The notes beneath the pieces are model-generated. The model had not been told where the DNA came from. It saw nothing but the letters and a program-made list of their open reading frames with translations, and ran no database searches. The translations under genes and the position numbers were made by a program. From Thiothrix unzii (lineage in GTDB: Bacteria; Pseudomonadota; Gammaproteobacteria; Thiotrichales; Thiotrichaceae), in contig NZ_CP072793.1 in the NCBI RefSeq assembly GCF_017901175.1, positions 3,472,001-3,536,000 of the forward strand: a DNA stretch of 64,000 nt. The letters are read 5' to 3'. Of the stretch, positions 59,453 to 64,000 are shown in pieces (position 1 is the stretch's first letter; each line of letters begins with the position of its first letter).

Positions 59453-61402
59453 ATGTCAGAGATGAAAATCTTCCCAGTACCTGCCGAATTTGCGGCGCAA
59501 GCCAACGTCAATGCCGAGCAATACGCTGCTATGTATCAGCAATCGGTTGACGATCCGGCGGCTTTCTGGGGCGAACAAGCGGAAAAATACCTAAGCTGGT
59601 CAAAGAAGTGGGATACCGTACTCGACTGGAGCTTTGGGGCAGATGACCTGCACATTAACTGGTTCAAGGGCGGTCAACTGAACGTTTCTTATAACTGCCT
59701 TGACCGTCACCTTGACACCCGTGGCGACCAAGTAGCGATCATTTGGGAAGGCGACAGCCCGAACGAAGACCGTAAAATCACTTACCGTGAACTGCATACC
59801 GAAGTATCTAAATTTGCGAACGTGCTGAAAGGCCGTGGCGTGAAAAAAGGCGACCGCGTATCCATTTACCTGCCAATGATTCCAGAAGCAGCCGTAGCAA
59901 TGCTGGCGTGTGCACGTATCGGCGCAATGCACTCCATCGTATTCGGCGGTTTCTCACCGGATGCACTGCGTGACCGTATCCAAGATGCGGAATGCGGCGT
60001 GGTCATTACTTCTGACCAATCCATGCGCGGCGGCAAGAAAGTGCCATTGAAAGGCAATGCCGACAAAGCGATGGATCAATGCCCAACCGTTCACACTTGC
60101 ATCGTGGTACAACGCGGTGGTGATCCGGTTAAATGGAACGACGCACGTGACGTTTGGTATCACGAAGCTGTGGCTGCTGCGGATGCAAATTGCCCGCCGG
60201 AAGACATGGAAGCGGATGACCCACTCTTCATTCTCTACACTTCCGGTTCTACCGGTAAGCCTAAAGGCGCATTGCACACAACTGGCGGCTACCTGCTGCA
60301 AGCGGCAATGACCCACAAAACCGTGTTTGACTATAAAGACGGCGAAGTTTACTGGTGTACGGCTGACGTGGGCTGGGTAACAGGTCACTCTTACATCGTG
60401 TACGGCCCGCTGACCAACGGCGCAACCACGCTGATGTTTGAAGGCATCCCCACCTACCCGGATGCTGGGCGTTTCTGGGATGTGTGCGACAAGCACGACG
60501 TTTCCATTTTCTACACCGCGCCAACTGCTATCCGTATGCTGATGGGGCAAGGCGAGGAGCTGGTTAACCGTTCCAAACTCGAAAAACTACGTTTGTTAGG
60601 TACGGTCGGTGAGCCAATCAACCCAGAAGCATGGCACTGGTACAACCGTGTCGTCGGTCGTGGTCGTTGCCCGATCGTGGATACTTGGTGGCAGACTGAA
60701 ACTGGCGCACACATGCTGACCCCATTACCGGGTGCTACTGCATTGAAACCAGGTTCTGCGACTACCCCATTCTTCGGTGTACAACCTTGCCTGTTGGATG
60801 ACAAAGGTGTGGAAATCGAAGGCAATGGCGTAGAAGGTTTGCTGTGTATCAAAGCTCCGTGGCCTTCCATGATGCGCACCATTTACGGCGACCATAAGCG
60901 TTTCTATGAAACCTATTTCGCGATGTATCCGGGTTACTATTTCACTGGCGACGGCGCACGTCGTGACGAAGATGGTTACTACTGGATCACCGGGCGCGTG
61001 GATGACGTATTGAACGTTTCCGGGCATCGTCTGGGTACGGCGGAAATCGAATCTGCGTTGGTACTGCACCCGAAAGTCGCCGAAGCAGCCGTTGTTGGCT
61101 ACCCGCACGAACTGACAGGTCAAGGCATCTACGCTTACGTCACCTTGATGGCGGGCGAAGAGGGTACGGATGCGCTGAAGAAAGAACTGGGCGATTTGGT
61201 ACGTAAAGAAATCGGCCCAATTGCTAAGGTTAACCTGATTCAGTGGGCTCCGGGCTTACCGAAGACCCGTTCTGGTAAAATCATGCGCCGGATTCTGCGT
61301 AAGATTGCTGCGAATGAAATCGACGGTCTGGGCGATACCTCCACCTTGGCTGATCCAAGCGTAGTGGATAACCTGATCGACTGCCGCGAAAACAAGTCAT
61401 AA
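59453..61402 (+). CDS. acs: Acetyl-CoA synthetase
   Basis: Acs activates acetate to acetyl-CoA through acetyl-AMP in the cytoplasm. The 649-residue length is normal. Motifs: [32 protein letters not shown] (about residue 264), [54 protein letters not shown], and the acetylation-controlled Lys in [16 protein letters not shown] (about residue 609). AGGAGTC precedes the ATG. A REP-like repeat follows the stop. Confidence 0.97.
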   Translation: MSEMKIFPVPAEFAAQANVNAEQYAAMYQQSVDDPAAFWGEQAEKYLSWSKKWDTVLDWSFGADDLHINWFKGGQLNVSYNCLDRHLDTRGDQVAIIWEGDSPNEDRKITYRELHTEVSKFANVLKGRGVKKGDRVSIYLPMIPEAAVAMLACARIGAMHSIVFGGFSPDALRDRIQDAECGVVITSDQSMRGGKKVPLKGNADKAMDQCPTVHTCIVVQRGGDPVKWNDARDVWYHEAVAAADANCPPEDMEADDPLFILYTSGSTGKPKGALHTTGGYLLQAAMTHKTVFDYKDGEVYWCTADVGWVTGHSYIVYGPLTNGATTLMFEGIPTYPDAGRFWDVCDKHDVSIFYTAPTAIRMLMGQGEELVNRSKLEKLRLLGTVGEPINPEAWHWYNRVVGRGRCPIVDTWWQTETGAHMLTPLPGATALKPGSATTPFFGVQPCLLDDKGVEIEGNGVEGLLCIKAPWPSMMRTIYGDHKRFYETYFAMYPGYYFTGDGARRDEDGYYWITGRVDDVLNVSGHRLGTAEIESALVLHPKVAEAAVVGYPHELTGQGIYAYVTLMAGEEGTDALKKELGDLVRKEIGPIAKVNLIQWAPGLPKTRSGKIMRRILRKIAANEIDGLGDTSTLADPSVVDNLIDCRENKS

Positions 61403-61405
61403 GAA

Positions 61406-61522
61406 CCCTCACCCCCCAACCCCCTCTCCCGCTCAGCGGTAGAGGGGGAGTAGACGGGGTTGCGGTCATCTATTTCTGTCTAACCCCTCTCACGTTTCGC
61501 GGGAGAGGGGTTGGGGTGAGGG
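61406..61522. repeat. REP-like GC-rich palindromic repeat
   Basis: The outer arms CCCTCACCCC (from 61406) and GGGGTGAGGG (to 61522) pair. Inside are two further hairpins: CCCCTCTCCCGCT with AGCGGTAGAGGGG around 61420-61447, and CCCCTCTC with GAGAGGGG around 61484-61510. Such nested CCCTCTCCC/GGGAGAGGG elements are typical dispersed intergenic repeats and may end transcription between acs and the convergent DUF2288 gene. Confidence 0.8.
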
Positions 61523-61525
61523 ACT

Positions 61526-61828
61526 TTAAGCCCGCGCTTGTACCAATACCCAAGGGGCGACGACTACCGCCCACAGATTATCGGGTAATTGTTCCGCCCA
61601 AGTTTTCGCCGTTTCATCGGGCAGTAATTGCACTTGTTGTGCTGCCATCCATGCTTTCAGGGGCTGCACCTGATCTTCTGCCAAGCACACCGCTACATCA
61701 ATCAAATCCAACTCAGTATTTACCTGAATGACTTTGCCGCTTGCAAAATAACGTTCCAGTTCGCGCCAGTGGATGCGTGCCGTTTCTAAATTTAGGCGTT
61801 CCCGCAAGGGTAGGGATTCTTCATCCAT
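61526..61828 (-). CDS. DUF2288 family protein
   Basis: A 100-residue cytoplasmic protein of the DUF2288 family (function unknown). Typical blocks are LNLETARIHWRELERYFASGKVI, LDLIDVAVCLAEDQ and the strongly conserved C-terminal LWAVVVAPWVLVQ. No enzymatic motif is visible. It is a single gene between acs and a glycosyltransferase, with the REP-like repeat three bases after its stop. Confidence 0.85.
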   Translation of the reverse strand: MDEESLPLRERLNLETARIHWRELERYFASGKVIQVNTELDLIDVAVCLAEDQVQPLKAWMAAQQVQLLPDETAKTWAEQLPDNLWAVVVAPWVLVQARA

Positions 61829-61895
61829 GTGTTGTTCCTTTCGTCAATCGTGTGCGGCGCATTCTACCTTGGCGCAAGCTGGGCGCAAGTGCCTC

Positions 61896-62984
61896 TTAGG
61901 AACGTGCGAAGCTTAAGTTGGCTTGCAAACGCGGGCGTTCGTAAGCAGGGGTTAAAGGCGACTCCAGTAATTGATGGATGAGTTCGGCCGCCGCCGCTTT
62001 TTTGTGCGCGTATATGGCACAGATGGAGAGTTCATCTACAAACTGCCACTGATAAACGCCTTTTTCCACGAACAAAATATCTTCGCTCATCGGGGTGTGG
62101 CGTGCCTCCCAGCCCAGTTGACACCCAAGGCTGTAGTATTGGTGTTCTCTGCATAATTTTACTGCGTAATACAAAGCTTCCAAACGTTGTGGGCGGTAAC
62201 AATGTGCATCCGTATAAGCGCGAATAATACTGAAAAGGTCTTCGCCTAGCGCGTGTTTGGCATGAGCGATTTCTAATAGGGCGCGGTAAACCTCTTCTTC
62301 CCAACCGCCCATGTTGACACGCTGCTGGTAATTTTCGATGGCTTTGGGGTAATTCCCCGCATCACGATAGCTTTGTGCCAAATAAAAGCGATAGCGGGCA
62401 TTGTTGGGTTCTTCCACTAAGGCGGTTTCTAAAATGTCAGCATCGCGTTGGTATTTGTCGGGGTTTTGGCTACGCGCACCCTCAGTGGTGGAGGCAATCA
62501 GGCATTCGCCCACTAAATTTTCGCTGTCATGTGCGGTGTCGCAAGTTAAGTACTCGTGCAACACGCCTTCCCATCGCCAAGGCAAATCCGCGCGAATCAG
62601 TTTGGTATTGTAGTAATCGGTATTGCCGCGCTGCATTTTGAGCATGTAACTTCCCGCCGACAGCGGTGGCCACTGAAAATCCGGGGCTTGGATGAGGTAA
62701 TCATCCGCATCCATAATCAGAATATAACCTGCCCTACCTAAAGCCGGGTTCAGAGCACAATTGCGATTGTGTGAAAAGTTTTTCCATTCATTTTCAATCA
62801 GTAAGCCGTTAATGTCATGCTGGGCAAAATAATCGGTAATGAGTTGTTGTGTGCCATCGGTCGAGCCAGTATCGCTGATTACCCAATAATCAATCAGGTC
62901 TTTGACGCTATCCAAACACCGGGTGATGATTTGGCTTTCGTTTTTGACGATCATATTTAAGCAAACACTGGGTTTGTTATTCAT
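61896..62984 (-). CDS. Glycosyltransferase family 2 with TPR-like C-terminus
   Basis: A 362-residue protein. N-terminal GT2 domain: VCLNMIVKNESQIITRCLDSV, VISDTGSTDGTQQLI, NRNCALNPALGRAGYILIMDADDYLI (DxD, about residue 92), and RWEGVLHEYL. From about residue 185 the helical repeats YRFYLAQSYRDAGNYPKAIENYQQRV and following resemble TPRs. This domain pair is known from glycosyltransferases that act on proteins or large glycans; the substrate is unknown. It is followed upstream by a related GT2-methyltransferase gene. Confidence 0.82.
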   Translation of the reverse strand: MNNKPSVCLNMIVKNESQIITRCLDSVKDLIDYWVISDTGSTDGTQQLITDYFAQHDINGLLIENEWKNFSHNRNCALNPALGRAGYILIMDADDYLIQAPDFQWPPLSAGSYMLKMQRGNTDYYNTKLIRADLPWRWEGVLHEYLTCDTAHDSENLVGECLIASTTEGARSQNPDKYQRDADILETALVEEPNNARYRFYLAQSYRDAGNYPKAIENYQQRVNMGGWEEEVYRALLEIAHAKHALGEDLFSIIRAYTDAHCYRPQRLEALYYAVKLCREHQYYSLGCQLGWEARHTPMSEDILFVEKGVYQWQFVDELSICAIYAHKKAAAAELIHQLLESPLTPAYERPRLQANLSFARS

Positions 62985-63013
62985 TGTGGTTTACTCCGCT
63001 ACGGTTTGAAACG

Positions 63014-64000
63014 TTAAATACTGATAATGCCGGGTTGTTCTTGCCCTTTGAGAGCGACTAAATTGGCGTAAATGTGAGGGCGGTCGTTTTGTTCGTGCCA
63101 ATCCGAGGCGTAGGCTTGCCAGATCCGTGATTCTTGAAAACGGCATTGCAGACCCTGAATGTATTTGGCGTGATTTTGATCGGTGAAATGCAGGAAGCTG
63201 TGGTTATTCCATACCATTTGCGCCGGGTCGCGGGTGATTTCTGAAGCGGGAACGCCGCAAAACAGCCAGCCACCGGGAGCTAGTACGCGGTAAATTTCGT
63301 TCATGATACCGACGATGCATAAGTCTTCGCCATCCGTGCCGTGATCACAGTCATGCCCTTGGCAGGCGCGTACCTGCTGAAATACATCATAAGCCCGAAT
63401 ACAACCCACCGAATTATCCGGTAAAGGAATGCCGTGTTTGAAATCATGCGATGAGGGCAGGGTGATGAAACCCGGAATCATGGCAGTTTGGTTTAAATCC
63501 ACCATTGGGTAAGCGTTGCGTCTGCACCACTCCATTACCAGTTGGTAGATATATTTATTCGCCACTTCATGCTGCAAGGTTTGAATGTCGGCATTCATTT
63601 GCAAGTAAGAATTTTGATCATTGGCCTGTAGGCGATAAAGGTATAAGCATTGGGGAATGTGCGCGAATTCCACTCCTGCTAAATAGGTGCGGCACAGTAA
63701 GTCGTGGTCATCAACGACATGCAGCTTGGGGTCGTGCCCGCCTGTTTTTAGATAAGCTTCTCGCGACCACACCCGCACGTGATTGGGTGCGTAATAAATT
63801 TGGTGCAAGCTGCTGGGATTAGTGGCAAAGGCTCGCATCGCAGTGTATTCACGATCTGCTACTTGCACCGGATAATGTTGCCAGCCGTAAGCATTGCCAA
63901 AAACTTGGCATGTGTCATTAGGGTAAAAATTGCTGAAATCAGAGTAAATAAAACCTGCGCCGGTATTAATTGCAGTGGTGTGAATGACTGCTAGGGCATC
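63014..64000 (-). CDS. Glycosyltransferase-methyltransferase fusion, 5' part beyond window
   Basis: The frame stays open to the right edge, so the start lies outside; 328 codons are seen. The N-terminal visible part is the second half of a GT2 domain (GFIYSDFSNFYPND, HVRVWSREAYLKTGGHDPKL, VVDDHDLLCRTYLAG, CLYLYRLQANDQNS). The C-terminal half (from about codon 205) resembles a class I methyltransferase lacking an obvious motif I: HGIPLPDNSVGCIRAYDVFQQV, IMNEIYRVLAPGGWLFCGVPASE. A GT2 followed by a methyltransferase-like domain suggests a bifunctional glycan enzyme. A first ATG in view (63868) is internal. Confidence 0.75.
   Translation of the reverse strand, partial: DALAVIHTTAINTGAGFIYSDFSNFYPNDTCQVFGNAYGWQHYPVQVADREYTAMRAFATNPSSLHQIYYAPNHVRVWSREAYLKTGGHDPKLHVVDDHDLLCRTYLAGVEFAHIPQCLYLYRLQANDQNSYLQMNADIQTLQHEVANKYIYQLVMEWCRRNAYPMVDLNQTAMIPGFITLPSSHDFKHGIPLPDNSVGCIRAYDVFQQVRACQGHDCDHGTDGEDLCIVGIMNEIYRVLAPGGWLFCGVPASEITRDPAQMVWNNHSFLHFTDQNHAKYIQGLQCRFQESRIWQAYASDWHEQNDRPHIYANLVALKGQEQPGIISI

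Overview
This 64 kb window is chromosomal DNA from a gammaproteobacterium. The gene content and protein sequences (Pseudomonas-like NrdA with two ATP-cones, GatCAB, QmcA/NfeD, OpgGHC glucan genes, PilBCD, a TolC/Pcm pair, FolE2, and many small exported proteins of unknown function) fit the order Thiotrichales, probably a Thiothrix-like filamentous sulfur bacterium. The order and genus are inferences from overall resemblance; no rRNA or tRNA gene is present to settle them. Both edges cut genes: gatB on the left, and a glycosyltransferase-methyltransferase on the right.

Layout. 0-6.8 kb: gatB (partial)-gatC, a membrane protein, two tandem paralogous lipoproteins, then reverse-strand housekeeping genes (YbfF-like esterase, quinone reductase, Hsp33). 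6.9-14.6 kb: the cell-shape operon mreBCD, folE2, the qmcA-nfeD pair and cpdA, then a short non-coding stretch that looks like a strongly structured RNA with its own promoter and terminator, upstream of an EamA transporter. 14.7-20.1 kb: an Atm1-type ABC exporter, DsbD, a two-domain thioredoxin-like protein, and a small Cys-rich EF-hand protein resembling a bufferin/HvfA precursor. 20.2-26.8 kb: the ribonucleotide reductase genes nrdA and nrdB, split by a two-gene restriction-modification cassette that overlaps the nrdA stop codon; the upstream region carries a DnaA box and two NrdR-like boxes. 26.8-38.5 kb: tolC, pcm, several small exported proteins, a rhomboid protease, the osmoregulated periplasmic glucan genes (opgG, a small gene, opgH and divergent opgC), and ubiE.

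38.5-58.3 kb is a combined type IV pilus and glycan region: pilD, pilC and pilB, a UDP-sugar dehydrogenase, a glycosyltransferase and a methyltransferase. A long reverse-strand run of glycan genes follows (AsnB, flippase, methyltransferase, WecE-type sugar aminotransferase, hexapeptide acyltransferase, WecF-like transferase, three glycosyltransferases, a GT-C/TPR membrane protein). It ends at pilA, which has a clear sigma-54 promoter and a cluster of PilR-like sites. The part at about 45.9-52.7 kb is visibly AT-rich compared with the rest and has a methyltransferase remnant at its left border, which suggests horizontal acquisition.

58.5-64 kb: ttcA, acs, a REP-like repeat, a DUF2288 protein and two further glycosyltransferases. 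I found no CRISPR array, insertion sequence, prophage, rRNA or tRNA.
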